A program made the translations under genes and the position numbers. From DASPTB01 sp035623615 (GTDB lineage Bacteria > Actinomycetota > UBA4738), in contig DASPTB010000036.1 in NCBI GenBank assembly GCA_035623615.1, positions 1 to 17,327 on the forward strand: a stretch of DNA of 17,327 nucleotides, read 5' to 3'. Positions 7,335-13,518 of this stretch are shown one piece after another. Every line of letters starts with the position of its first letter. The stretch's first letter is position 1. The notes beneath the pieces are model-generated. The model was not told the DNA's origin and did no database searches. It worked only from the letters and a program-made list of their open reading frames with translations.

Positions 7335-7363
7335 TGTGTCCGCGAGGAGGGCGTCAGTATAAT
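7334..7363 (+). promoter_or_regulatory. whiB1 promoter, housekeeping sigma type
   Basis: TTGTGT (7334-7339), an 18-bp spacer and TATAAT (7358-7363) form the best housekeeping promoter in the window, predicting a start near 7370 and a leader of about 110 nt before the GTG at 7480. The same bases read on the minus strand as TATACT (7361-7356), so a divergent promoter for the glycerophosphodiesterase gene may overlap it. Confidence 0.7.
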
Positions 7364-7366
7364 CCG

Positions 7367-7391
7367 GCGCTCGGTCCAGACCGGAGAGCGC
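7367..7391 (+). promoter_or_regulatory. Inverted repeat at the predicted whiB1 transcript start
   Basis: GCGCTC (7367-7372) pairs with GAGCGC (7386-7391), and inside it CGGTC (7372-7376) mirrors GACCG (7379-7383). It sits at the predicted transcription start, so it could be a 5' hairpin protecting the mRNA or a repressor site. Confidence 0.45.
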
Positions 7392-7441
7392 CGACGGGGG
7401 TCGCACTCGTCCCGGGACCGGCGTCGTGGATGAGCGCAGGG

Positions 7442-7459
7442 CGAGGCCCGCGGGCCTCG
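7442..7459 (+). promoter_or_regulatory. 18-bp perfect palindrome in the whiB1 leader
   Basis: CGAGGCCCGCGGGCCTCG is a perfect 18-bp palindrome in the whiB1 untranslated leader. It ends six bases before the GGAGG ribosome binding site (7466-7470). It could be an operator on DNA or a hairpin on RNA; its CCTC could also pair with the ribosome binding site. Chance is possible in DNA this GC-rich, but 18 of 18 is notable. Confidence 0.45.
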
Positions 7460-7479
7460 GCACACGGAGGGGGCGGACC

Positions 7480-7743
7480 GTGGACTGGGTGCACCGAGCG
7501 CGCTGCAAGGACGAGGATCCGGAGCTCTTCTTCCCGATCGGGACCAGCGGTCCCGCGGCGATCCAGATCGAGATGGCCAAAGAGATCTGTTGTCAATGCA
7601 ACGTCCGCGGAGAGTGCCTCGAATGGGCGCTCGCCACCAACCAGGACGCCGGCGTGTGGGGCGGGCTGTCGGAGGACGAGCGCCGCGCCGTTCGTCGCGC
7701 GCGCCGCCGCGGCGAGATCAGCCGCTTCGCCCTGACGGGCTGA
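7480..7743 (+). CDS. whiB1: WhiB1/WblE-type iron-sulfur transcriptional regulator
   Basis: This 87-residue WhiB-like protein has the four cluster-binding cysteines Cys9, Cys37, Cys40 and Cys46 (C-x27-C-x2-C-x5-C) and the GVWGGLSEDERR turn followed by a basic C-terminal DNA-binding stretch (RRAVRRARRRGE). The opening DWVHRARC, then DEDPELFFP and SGPA, closely matches the WhiB1/WblE branch, which in mycobacteria is an essential, nitric-oxide-sensitive 4Fe-4S protein that binds the housekeeping sigma factor. The GTG at 7480 is preferred over an upstream ATG at 7426: it has GGAGG nine bases before it and gives the family N-terminus. One extra cysteine, Cys38, sits next to ligand Cys37. The stop codon lies inside an 8-bp tandem repeat. 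Confidence 0.93.
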   Translation: MDWVHRARCKDEDPELFFPIGTSGPAAIQIEMAKEICCQCNVRGECLEWALATNQDAGVWGGLSEDERRAVRRARRRGEISRFALTG

Positions 7744-7771
7744 CGGGCTGTCGGGCTGACGGGCTGTCGCG
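7732..7771. repeat. Five tandem 8-bp repeats spanning the whiB1 stop codon
   Basis: Five consecutive 8-bp units read CTGACGGG, CTGACGGG, CTGTCGGG, CTGACGGG, CTGTCGCG. The whiB1 stop (TGA, 7741-7743) falls in the second unit, and the array ends two bases before the convergent nth stop codon. Gain or loss of one unit would shift the whiB1 reading frame at its last residues. It fills the whole intergenic gap, and no terminator is visible there. Confidence 0.8.
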
Positions 7772-7773
7772 AC

Positions 7774-8517
7774 CTAGACCCGGCTCGACGGACACAGATC
7801 GTTCACGACGCACTCTTCGCACTTCGGGGCGCGCGCGTTGCACACCTGCCGCCCGTGGTCGATGAGGACGTACGTGAAGGGGAACCATTCCTTCCGCGGC
7901 AGGACCGCCATCAGGTCGCGCTCGATCTTGTCGGGGTCCGTCTGGCCGGAGAACCCGAGCCGCTGCGCCAGCCGGGCGACGTGGGTGTCCACGGCGATCC
8001 CCGCGTCGGGATCCTTCGCGTGCTCCTTCGGATAGCAATTCCCCTGGACGATGTTGGCGGTCTTGCGCGCCACCCCCGGCAGGCGGACGAGCTCGTCCAT
8101 CGTCCGCGGGACCTCGCCTCCGAACTCCTCGACGATCATCCGGCACGCCCCCCGCACCGCCTTGGTCTTCTGGTTGAAGAAGCCCGTCGGGCGGAGCTCC
8201 TCCAGCAGCTGCTCCTCGGGCACGGCCAGCCAGTCCTCCGCCGTCCGGTACTTCGGGAAGAGCTCCGCCGTCACGCGATTGACCGTCTCGTCGGTCGACT
8301 GCGCCGACAGGATCGTGGCGATCAGGCATTCGAGCGGCGTCGAGAACCGCAGGGCGACCGTGGCCCCTTTGTGCGCCTTCTTCAGCCGGTCGATGACGAC
8401 GGGAGCGCGCTCCTTCAGGGTCGGGACCTTCTTGGACCCGGTCATCGGCCGCTCCTTCGAGCTCACTTTCTTCTTCGCGTCCGCCTTCTTCCCGCCTGCC
8501 TTCGTCCGTGCCGGCAT
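7774..8517 (-). CDS. nth: Endonuclease III (DNA glycosylase/AP lyase)
   Basis: This 247-residue base-excision repair enzyme removes oxidised pyrimidines and cleaves abasic sites. The helix-hairpin-helix LPGVARKTA holds the catalytic Lys152, and Asp177 is in VDTHVARLAQRLG. The C-terminal 4Fe-4S cluster is intact: Cys226, Cys233, Cys236 and Cys242 (C-x6-C-x2-C-x5-C). About 30 extra Lys-rich residues precede the usual N-terminus. They are included because the ATG at 8517 has AAGGA seven bases upstream, but an internal ATG (MTGSKK, residue 25) could also be used. The gene begins one base after the TGA of the crotonase gene and is probably translationally coupled as the last gene of the trpS run. 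It converges with whiB1. Confidence 0.95.
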   Translation of the reverse strand: MPARTKAGGKKADAKKKVSSKERPMTGSKKVPTLKERAPVVIDRLKKAHKGATVALRFSTPLECLIATILSAQSTDETVNRVTAELFPKYRTAEDWLAVPEEQLLEELRPTGFFNQKTKAVRGACRMIVEEFGGEVPRTMDELVRLPGVARKTANIVQGNCYPKEHAKDPDAGIAVDTHVARLAQRLGFSGQTDPDKIERDLMAVLPRKEWFPFTYVLIDHGRQVCNARAPKCEECVVNDLCPSSRV

Positions 8518-8518
8518 C

Positions 8519-9316
8519 TCACCGTCCTTCGAACTCGGGGCGGCGCCGCTCCCGCAGGGCCGCCATCCCCTCCGACAGGTCTTGGCTCGCGAACGCCTCG
8601 GCGGCCATCATGTCGAAGTCGCCGAGCGGATATGCCTCGGAGGAACCGGCCGCCACGCGGCGGGCTGCCCCCCGAATCCCCCGCTTCGACGCCTTGACCG
8701 AGAGCGGCGCCCGGCCGGCGACGCGCCGCGCGAGCATGTCGACCGCGTCGCGCAGCCCCGCCGCCGGGACCGCGCGGTTCACGAGCCCCCACTCCGCCGC
8801 CTCCTTGCCGCCGATCTCATGGCCGGCCTCGAGCAGATCCGAGGCTCGCTTGAGCCCTACCGCAGCGACGAGGCGCTCCACGCTCTCGTAGTTGACCACC
8901 AGGCCGAGGCGCGCCGACGGGATCCCGAGGCGGGCCTCGGCCGCCGCGACGGCGAGGTCACAGGCGAGCACGAGCAGGCACCCGGCGCCGAGCGCCGCAC
9001 CGCCCACCTCGGCGATGACCGGCTGAGGCTGGTCCTCCACGGCCCGGAGGATGTCTTCGAACGTCTTCACGTAGTCGATCGCGTCATCCGTCTCGCGGGA
9101 CCTCGACAGCTCGTCGAGGTCGGCACCGGCGCTGAAGTCCGCGCCGGCGCCGTCGATCACCACGACACGGCACGCCGGGTCGGCGGCCGCGTCGCCGAGC
9201 GCGCGGACCATGGCGGCGCGCATCTCGGCCGACATCGCGTTGCGGGCTTCGGGACGGTTCATCGTGATCCGCCGGATCGGACCCGGCCCGGACGCGAGCA
9301 CCGGCGCGTCGCTCAC
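8519..9316 (-). CDS. Crotonase (enoyl-CoA hydratase/isomerase) family protein
   Basis: This 265-residue crotonase-fold protein is expected to act on an acyl-CoA thioester. The CoA/oxyanion-hole segments are present: FSAGADLDEL (61-70) and GGAALGAGC (105-113). However, the two glutamates that act in true hydratases are absent: the position after GAGC is Leu114 (normally Glu), and GIPSARLG has Ser134 where PE is usual. The enzyme is therefore more likely an isomerase, a hydrolase or another crotonase-type activity than a standard hydratase. The GTG start at 9316 overlaps the TGA of the acetyltransferase gene as GTGA, and its own TGA sits one base before the nth ATG, so it is embedded in the trpS operon. 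Frame-open sequence further upstream belongs to the antisense of its neighbour. Confidence 0.88.
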   Translation of the reverse strand: MSDAPVLASGPGPIRRITMNRPEARNAMSAEMRAAMVRALGDAAADPACRVVVIDGAGADFSAGADLDELSRSRETDDAIDYVKTFEDILRAVEDQPQPVIAEVGGAALGAGCLLVLACDLAVAAAEARLGIPSARLGLVVNYESVERLVAAVGLKRASDLLEAGHEIGGKEAAEWGLVNRAVPAAGLRDAVDMLARRVAGRAPLSVKASKRGIRGAARRVAAGSSEAYPLGDFDMMAAEAFASQDLSEGMAALRERRRPEFEGR

Positions 9317-9894
9317 GGCGCGCGATCCTCGGATTCCCACGCCGGCGCGGGAGCCGGATCCACGACCTTGCCGCCCTCGGCGCGGAGCGAATGCAGCAAC
9401 AGGCGCTTGCCGAAGAACTCCGCGTCGCGCTCGTACCGCATCCCGAGCTTCTCGACCACGCGCAGCGACGCGTCGTTGTCCGGATACACGAGCGACACGA
9501 GGCGCGTCCTGCCAACCGGCCCGACTCCGTAGTCGCGAACGGCGCGCGCCGCCTCGGTCGCGTATCCCTTGCCCCAGTACGGCCGGCCGAACAGGTACGC
9601 GACCTCCACCTCGGTGACGCCGCCCAGCTCCCACTCGATCAGGCCGCACCACCCGATCGGGCGCCCGTCGTTCTCGCCGTCGGTCGTCACGGCCCAGAGG
9701 CCGTAGCCCCAGCGGTCGTACTCGGCGATCAGCTCCGTGAGTATGTGCTCGGACTCGGTCCGCGTCTTGCCCACGGCCTCGCCCTCGCCGACGTAGCGCA
9801 TGACCTCCGGGTCGGCCAGCGACTCGGCGAGCGCGTCGAGGTCGTCGAGGATGAACGGTCGCAGGACCAGGCGCTCCGTCTCCAGCCGGAACAC
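9313..9894 (-). CDS. GNAT acetyltransferase, RimJ/RimL-like
   Basis: This 193-residue GNAT protein transfers an acetyl group from acetyl-CoA to an amine, in this subfamily often a protein N-terminus. It opens with the typical FRLETERLVLRPF. The acetyl-CoA loop is GRPYWGKGYATEAARAV (103-119), and the C-terminal NDASLRVVEKLGM (140-152) is the usual RimJ/RimL signature. The last 20 residues are Pro/Ala-rich and probably flexible. The start is GTG at 9894 with AGGGGG just upstream; it begins 8 bp after the trpS stop. The target is unknown. Its place between trpS and a crotonase gene reads as a housekeeping operon rather than a resistance determinant. Confidence 0.88.
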   Translation of the reverse strand: MFRLETERLVLRPFILDDLDALAESLADPEVMRYVGEGEAVGKTRTESEHILTELIAEYDRWGYGLWAVTTDGENDGRPIGWCGLIEWELGGVTEVEVAYLFGRPYWGKGYATEAARAVRDYGVGPVGRTRLVSLVYPDNDASLRVVEKLGMRYERDAEFFGKRLLLHSLRAEGGKVVDPAPAPAWESEDRAP

Positions 9895-9902
9895 GCGACC
9901 CC

Positions 9903-10907
9903 CTACCGGCCGCGCGACAGGAAGCCGATCCGCTCGTACACGGTCGCGAGCGTCTTCGTGGCGACCGAGCGGGCCTTGTCGGCTCCCTCGGCCAACACGC
10001 GCTCGATCTCGGCGGGGTCCGCAGAGATCGAGCGGTACCGCTCCTGGAGCGGCGCGAGGAACGCCACCAGCGCCTCGCCGAGATCCTGCTTGAACTCGCC
10101 GTACCCCTTCCCGGCGTAGTCGCGCTCGAGGTCGGCGACGCTGCGGCCGCTCGCCACGGAGTAGATCGTCAGCAGGTTCGAAAGCGCCGGCTTGTCCCGC
10201 GCGAAGACGATCTCGCGGCCCGAGTCGGTGACGGCCGACTTCACCTTCTTGCGAACGACGTCGGGCGGGTCGGTCACCTTCACCGTCCCCTGCGGCGAGT
10301 CCGTCGACTTCGACATCTTCGTCGTCGGCTCCTGCAGGTCCATGATGCGCGCGCCGCCCTCAGCGGGGGGGATGTCGGCCTCGGGGACGACGAAGGTGTC
10401 GGGGAACCGGGCGTTGAAGCGCTCCGCAACGTCGCGCGTGAGCTCCAGATGCTGACGCTGGTCGTCCCCGACCGGCACGCGATCGGTGCGGTACAGAAGG
10501 ATGTCGGCGGCCATCAGCACGGGGTAGTCGAACAGCCCGGCCGACACGAGCCCGTCGCCAAGCTTCGCCGCCTTGTCCTTGAACTGGGTCATGCGTCGCA
10601 GCTCTCCGTAGGCGGTGAACGAATTGAGGATCCAGGCGAGCTCCGCGTGCTCGGAGACGTGGGACTGGACGAACAGCGTGGAGCGCCGCGGGTCGATCCC
10701 CGCCGCGAGGTAGACGGCGGCGAGGTCGAGCGTCTTGGCTCGGAGTTCCTCGGGGTCCGGAAGCTCCTGCGTGATCGCGTGGAGGTCGACGATGCAGAAG
10801 ACGCAGTCGTCCTCGTCCTGCGCGATGACGAAGCGGCGCAGCGCGCCGATGTAGTTGCCCAGATGGATCTCGCCCGTGGGCTGGATTCCGGAGAAGACCC
10901 TGGTCAT
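9903..10907 (-). CDS. trpS: Tryptophanyl-tRNA synthetase
   Basis: This 334-residue class Ic aminoacyl-tRNA synthetase charges tRNA-Trp. The HIGH-type motif is HLGN at 15-18 (GIQPTGEIHLGNYIGA), and KMSKS is at 197-201. Family blocks between them are FVQSHVSEHAELAWILN, QFKDKAAK, DYPVLMAADILLY and PVGDDQRQHLELTRDVAERFN. The length is normal and no key residue is missing. The ATG at 10907 has AGGAG seven bases upstream; TATTCT (10937-10932 on the minus strand) could be the -10 box, giving a short leader with no room for a T-box or attenuator. It heads a tight run with the acetyltransferase, crotonase and nth genes. Confidence 0.97.
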   Translation of the reverse strand: MTRVFSGIQPTGEIHLGNYIGALRRFVIAQDEDDCVFCIVDLHAITQELPDPEELRAKTLDLAAVYLAAGIDPRRSTLFVQSHVSEHAELAWILNSFTAYGELRRMTQFKDKAAKLGDGLVSAGLFDYPVLMAADILLYRTDRVPVGDDQRQHLELTRDVAERFNARFPDTFVVPEADIPPAEGGARIMDLQEPTTKMSKSTDSPQGTVKVTDPPDVVRKKVKSAVTDSGREIVFARDKPALSNLLTIYSVASGRSVADLERDYAGKGYGEFKQDLGEALVAFLAPLQERYRSISADPAEIERVLAEGADKARSVATKTLATVYERIGFLSRGR

Positions 10908-10931
10908 CCGTTCGCTCCTGGTCGAGTCGCG

Positions 10932-10937
10932 AGAATA
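10932..10937 (-). promoter_or_regulatory. Candidate -10 box for trpS
   Basis: TATTCT lies 24 bases upstream of the trpS ATG on the minus strand, in an AT-richer patch of the 81-bp gap. No convincing -35 element stands at the right distance, so this is a weak call. Confidence 0.35.
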
Positions 10938-10988
10938 GCAAGGCCCCCGGCGGGTGGGGTTACGGCGCGCGTGAGGTGGGGCCCGCCG

Positions 10989-11756
10989 TCAGCCTCCGGG
11001 AGCCGCCCTGGGAGCCGTCCGGGGAGCCAGGTCCTCCGTGAACGCGTCGCCCGACGCGAACGTCCGCTCCGACCCGTCGGAAACGACCCCGACCGACCCG
11101 GCTCCGAGGACCGACCACTCCGACCCGTCGCCGATCATCGCCGTGTTCTCGTCGATCGTGACGATCCGCCGGCCGACGGGAACGGCCGCACGCAGCAGTT
11201 CGCGCAGCCCAGGGATGTACGTGTTCAACGCGTCCCAGTGCGGCATGAAGTAGGTCGCCGGAAACAGCTCGAGCCCGGGCCGCATGAACCCCTCCCTGCC
11301 CGGATCCCGCTGCGCGCTGTCCGGCGCGCCTTCGCCGAGGCTCGCGACGCCCGCGCTGCAGCCGGCGTACGCCATCCCCCGGCCAAGGCCCGCCAGGATC
11401 GCCTCCCAGGCCGGCGTGCCCTCGAGCGTCGCCGCGAGGTAGGCAGGGTTGCCGCCGGAGAAGAACACCACCGACGCGTCGCGGAGCGGAGCGAGGAGCG
11501 CGGGGTCGGCCGCGTCCCGGCGGTCCTTCAGGGGGACGACGTCCGCGCGCAGGCCCTGGCGTTCGTAGTGCTCCACTCCCATGCGCGCCCAGCGATCGAA
11601 GACCCTGTCGCCCTCGGGCGCGCTCGCGGTCGGCAGGATGAGGAATCGCCCGTCTCCCGACGCCCGCTCGAGGAGCCATGCGTCGACGGACGACGCCCAC
11701 GACTCGAACTCGCCGGATCCGAGGAGGGCGAACGCCGCCGACGGCATGGGTGGCAT
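10989..11756 (-). CDS. Peptidase S51 / cyanophycinase-like protein
   Basis: This 255-residue protein has the class I glutamine-amidotransferase-like fold of family S51 (dipeptidase E, cyanophycinase). The nucleophile elbow is AGCSAG with Ser134. FFSGGNPAYL (98-107) is the conserved oxyanion strand, and His173 in FMPHWDALNTY is the likely catalytic partner. S51 members cleave after aspartate in small peptides or degrade cyanophycin; no cyanophycin synthetase gene is in the window, so the substrate is open. Two starts compete, ATG at 11756 and ATG at 11747, neither with a ribosome binding site. It follows bldC by 53 bp; a 6-bp GC hairpin (11767-11784) lies in that gap. Confidence 0.85.
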   Translation of the reverse strand: MPPMPSAAFALLGSGEFESWASSVDAWLLERASGDGRFLILPTASAPEGDRVFDRWARMGVEHYERQGLRADVVPLKDRRDAADPALLAPLRDASVVFFSGGNPAYLAATLEGTPAWEAILAGLGRGMAYAGCSAGVASLGEGAPDSAQRDPGREGFMRPGLELFPATYFMPHWDALNTYIPGLRELLRAAVPVGRRIVTIDENTAMIGDGSEWSVLGAGSVGVVSDGSERTFASGDAFTEDLAPRTAPRAAPGG

Positions 11757-11809
11757 CCGCTAGGGCGCGGCCGCGCGGGGCCGCTGCCGCACAACCGGGA
11801 GAGTCACGC

Positions 11810-12001
11810 TCAGCCGGAAGCCTGCACCAGGTCGTTGGCGAGCTTCTCGATCGCGTCGGCCGGGAACCGACGGTGTCCTCCCAGCGTCCGCGAGTGGGGC
11901 AGCTTGCCGTCCTTGGCCCACCGGGTCACCGTCTTCGGCGACACGTGAAGGAGCTGGGCGACGTCTGAAGTCTTCAGATAGCGATCGACCTTTTCGGCCA
12001 C
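11810..12001 (-). CDS. bldC: BldC-type MerR-like DNA-binding protein
   Basis: This 63-residue protein is a single winged-helix DNA-binding domain of the BldC type. Streptomyces BldC controls entry into development and binds direct repeats head to tail. The core YLKTSDVAQLLHVSPKTV, TRWAKDGKL and RTLGGHRRF closely follows BldC, including the PKTVTRWAK recognition helix and the GGHRR wing. There is no effector or dimerisation domain. The start is GTG at 12001 with AGGGGG upstream. Similar tiny regulators are also called excisionase-like, but no integrase is nearby, so a regulator is the better reading. The upstream gap holds a TTCGCA-T-TGCGAA palindrome. Confidence 0.88.
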   Translation of the reverse strand: MAEKVDRYLKTSDVAQLLHVSPKTVTRWAKDGKLPHSRTLGGHRRFPADAIEKLANDLVQASG

Positions 12002-12093
12002 TGGGCGCGCACCCCCTGTATCGACAAGCCCGACAGATCCGTCCGTCTCGGGATTCGAGTTCTACCACACATGTCGGAAAGGCAGAGACCTTT

Positions 12094-12106
12094 TTCGCAT
12101 TGCGAA
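12094..12106. promoter_or_regulatory. Palindrome TTCGCATTGCGAA upstream of bldC
   Basis: A 13-bp inverted repeat with a one-base centre (TTCGCA-T-TGCGAA) lies in a locally AT-richer gap, 93 bp upstream of the bldC start and 34 bp past the stop of the zinc-finger gene. The form suits a dimeric regulator. I cannot name the factor. Confidence 0.45.
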
Positions 12107-12139
12107 CAAACGCGCGCCCTCGTGTCGCAAACCGGCGGG

Positions 12140-12325
12140 TCAGGCCTCACCGCCGGCCAGGCGCTTTCCCCGATACGTGGGAAAACGAAGGTCGGCGTGC
12201 TGCCAGCACTTGGCCGCGAGGTTGTAGATGGAGAGGGTGGTCGAGCATCCGGGCGCCGAGCACGTGCGGAGCGGGCGCTCCGTGGGTGAGGGCTGCGGCA
12301 GCTTGCCGGGACGGCTCCCCTTCAT
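12140..12325 (-). CDS. Small CCCH zinc-finger-like protein
   Basis: This predicted protein of about 61 residues has one clear metal-site candidate: Cys22-x4-Cys27-x12-Cys40-x2-His43 (TCSAPGCSTTLSIYNLAAKC, then WQH). The remainder is basic and Pro-rich at the N-terminus. Small actinobacterial proteins with a C-x-x-PGC, LS-x-YN and CW-x-H pattern exist, and I read this as one; function unknown, possibly nucleic-acid or protein binding. The frame stays open upstream to 12544, but base composition drops at about 12360-12430, which suggests a promoter region there. I chose the ATG at 12325, although no ribosome binding site is visible. It lies between rsrA and bldC on the same strand. Confidence 0.6.
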   Translation of the reverse strand: MKGSRPGKLPQPSPTERPLRTCSAPGCSTTLSIYNLAAKCWQHADLRFPTYRGKRLAGGEA

Positions 12326-12459
12326 CTGCAGATCGCGGGCGATGGTGTGCCCGTCTCCCGGTATGGCTATTCGACGACCGTCGCCGTCCGGTTTGCCGGT
12401 GTCGAATCGAAGTGTGGAGAAATTGCGGCGGGACCGCGGACTGCGGACCCCGAGGCCAC

Positions 12460-12711
12460 TCAGACGATCGCCGGCGGGTCCTCGCGGATGGCGCGGCGGA
12501 CCTTCTCCAGCAGGTGCTCGGGGGTCGGGGACGGGCCGCTGCACTTCACGCGGACGATCTCCTTCAGGCGCCGCTGGAAGTCCGCGCGGTCGAGACAGGA
12601 GCCGCAGACGCCGAGGTGCTCCGCGAGATGGGCCGAGCGGGCCGGGTCGAGCTCTCCGTCGACGAAGTGCTCGATCTCGTGAAGAACCTCTTCGCAGCTA
12701 ATCTCGGACAA
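12460..12711 (-). CDS. rsrA: RsrA-type redox-sensing zinc anti-sigma factor
   Basis: This 83-residue ZAS-family anti-sigma factor would hold SigR inactive until thiol oxidation releases zinc. The metal and redox residues match RsrA: Cys6, then His32-x3-Cys36-x2-Cys39 in EHLGVCGSC, then Cys57 in RVKCSGP, equivalent to the four cysteines and one histidine of Streptomyces RsrA. HFVDGELDP near 15 is also typical. The start is TTG at 12711, inside the last 14 bases of sigR, so the two are translationally coupled and probably made in fixed ratio. The mechanism is inferred from the family. An imperfect GC hairpin follows the stop, but no T-run supports a terminator. Confidence 0.92.
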   Translation of the reverse strand: MSEISCEEVLHEIEHFVDGELDPARSAHLAEHLGVCGSCLDRADFQRRLKEIVRVKCSGPSPTPEHLLEKVRRAIREDPPAIV

Positions 12712-13309
12712 GACCCCGCTCCCTGACCTTGTTCCACAACGCCTTCTCGAGGGCCTTTCTTCCTCGATGCAGCCGCGACATCACGGTTCCGATCGGCACG
12801 CCCATGATGTCGGCGATCTCCTTGTAGGAGAAACCATCCACGTCGGCGAGCATGACGGCCGTTCGGAACTGCTCGGGAAGCTCGGCCAGGGCGTCCTGGA
12901 CGTCCTGGTCGGGCAGGGACTCGATCACCGTCGCCTCGGCCGACGGCTCGACGCCGTCCACCATCCGCGAGTAGAGGTACCAGTCCTCCACCTCGTCGTC
13001 CGAGACCGTCTGCGGCTCGCGCTGCTTCTTGCGGTACGTGTTGATGAACGTGTTCATGAGGATCCGGTACAACCATGCCCTGAGGTTGGTTCCCGGCTCG
13101 AACTGATGGAACCCGCGGTATGCGCGAAGGAACGTCTCCTGGACCAGGTCTTCCGCGTCGGTGGGGTTGCGCGTCAAGCGCAGCGCGGCCGCGTAGAGCG
13201 ACGGGAGCTGGGGCATGACCTCCTGCTCGAACCGCGCCTCGAGCTCGCCCCGATCGCCGGGCTCCGGCTGCTCCGCCGGTCCCTTCGCGGTCTCGGTATT
13301 CGCGTTCAC
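12698..13309 (-). CDS. sigR: ECF sigma factor, SigR/SigH (ECF12) type
   Basis: This 203-residue ECF sigma factor is of the SigR (Streptomyces) / SigH (Mycobacterium) kind, which directs the thiol-oxidative stress response. Region 2 reads LRLTRNPTDAEDLVQETFLRAYR and FEPGTNLRAWLYRILMNTF. Region 4 reads ALAELPEQFRTAVMLADVDG and SYKEIADIMGVPIGTVMSRL with HRGRKALE. The assignment rests on these blocks and on the RsrA gene that overlaps its end. The GTG at 13309 lacks a ribosome binding site but has TACCAT (13321-13316, minus) six bases before it, suggesting a leaderless transcript. The frame is open far upstream, but that part is non-coding. Direct repeats 22 bp apart lie just upstream. Confidence 0.93.
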   Translation of the reverse strand: MNANTETAKGPAEQPEPGDRGELEARFEQEVMPQLPSLYAAALRLTRNPTDAEDLVQETFLRAYRGFHQFEPGTNLRAWLYRILMNTFINTYRKKQREPQTVSDDEVEDWYLYSRMVDGVEPSAEATVIESLPDQDVQDALAELPEQFRTAVMLADVDGFSYKEIADIMGVPIGTVMSRLHRGRKALEKALWNKVRERGLVRD

Positions 13310-13325
13310 GCTCGCATGGTAGCTC

Positions 13326-13361
13326 GCGAGGGGTCCAGGGGGTAGCGGCGAGGGTCCAGGG
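13326..13361. repeat. Direct repeats upstream of the sigR promoter
   Basis: GCGAGGGGTCCAGGG (13326-13340) and GCGAGGGTCCAGGG (13348-13361) begin 22 bp apart, about two helical turns, directly upstream of the sigR -10-like box. A partial inverted copy (GGACCCTGG) is at 13397-13405. Same-face direct repeats suit a head-to-tail DNA-binding protein. Confidence 0.55.
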
Positions 13362-13494
13362 CGATGGCAACCGATGAGCGAGGCGGCGATGCCTGCGGAC
13401 CCTGGCGTCGGACGGGAGGCGGCAGCGGCGCATCGACGGAGGAGAGGGGTTGTGGTCCCCTCGCGATCCTGCCGATAGGAGGGAGAGGACCGGT

Positions 13495-13518
13495 CGGGCA
13501 CACACGCGGTGTGTCCCG
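13495..13518. promoter_or_regulatory. Imperfect palindrome upstream of ftsH
   Basis: CGGG plus ACACAC (with one extra C between) faces GTGTGT plus CCCG across a GCG centre, giving a 10-bp stem with one bulge, 170 bp upstream of ftsH. It could be an operator or a leader hairpin. No T-run follows, so it is not an intrinsic terminator. Confidence 0.4.

Noticed and set aside
7426..7743. 105-residue WhiB1 starting at ATG 7426
   Set aside because: No ribosome binding site there, and the 18 extra residues are Arg/Gly-rich. The GTG at 7480 has GGAGG and yields the exact family N-terminus.
11767..11784. GC hairpin GCGGCC/GGCCGC between bldC and the S51 gene as a terminator
   Set aside because: Only a 6-bp stem and no T-run on either strand; common by chance at this GC content.
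11810..12001. Excisionase of a mobile element
   Set aside because: The tiny MerR-like domain could be read that way, but there is no integrase, attachment repeat or other mobile gene, and the sequence follows BldC closely.
12400..12459. Terminator after rsrA
   Set aside because: The stem is mismatched (GGGGTCCGC against GCGGTCCC) and is followed only by AATTTCT; not enough to call.
12140..12544. 134-residue version of the zinc-finger protein
   Set aside because: The upstream part overlaps rsrA and crosses a lower-GC stretch that looks like a promoter; only the last 61 residues carry the Cys/His pattern.
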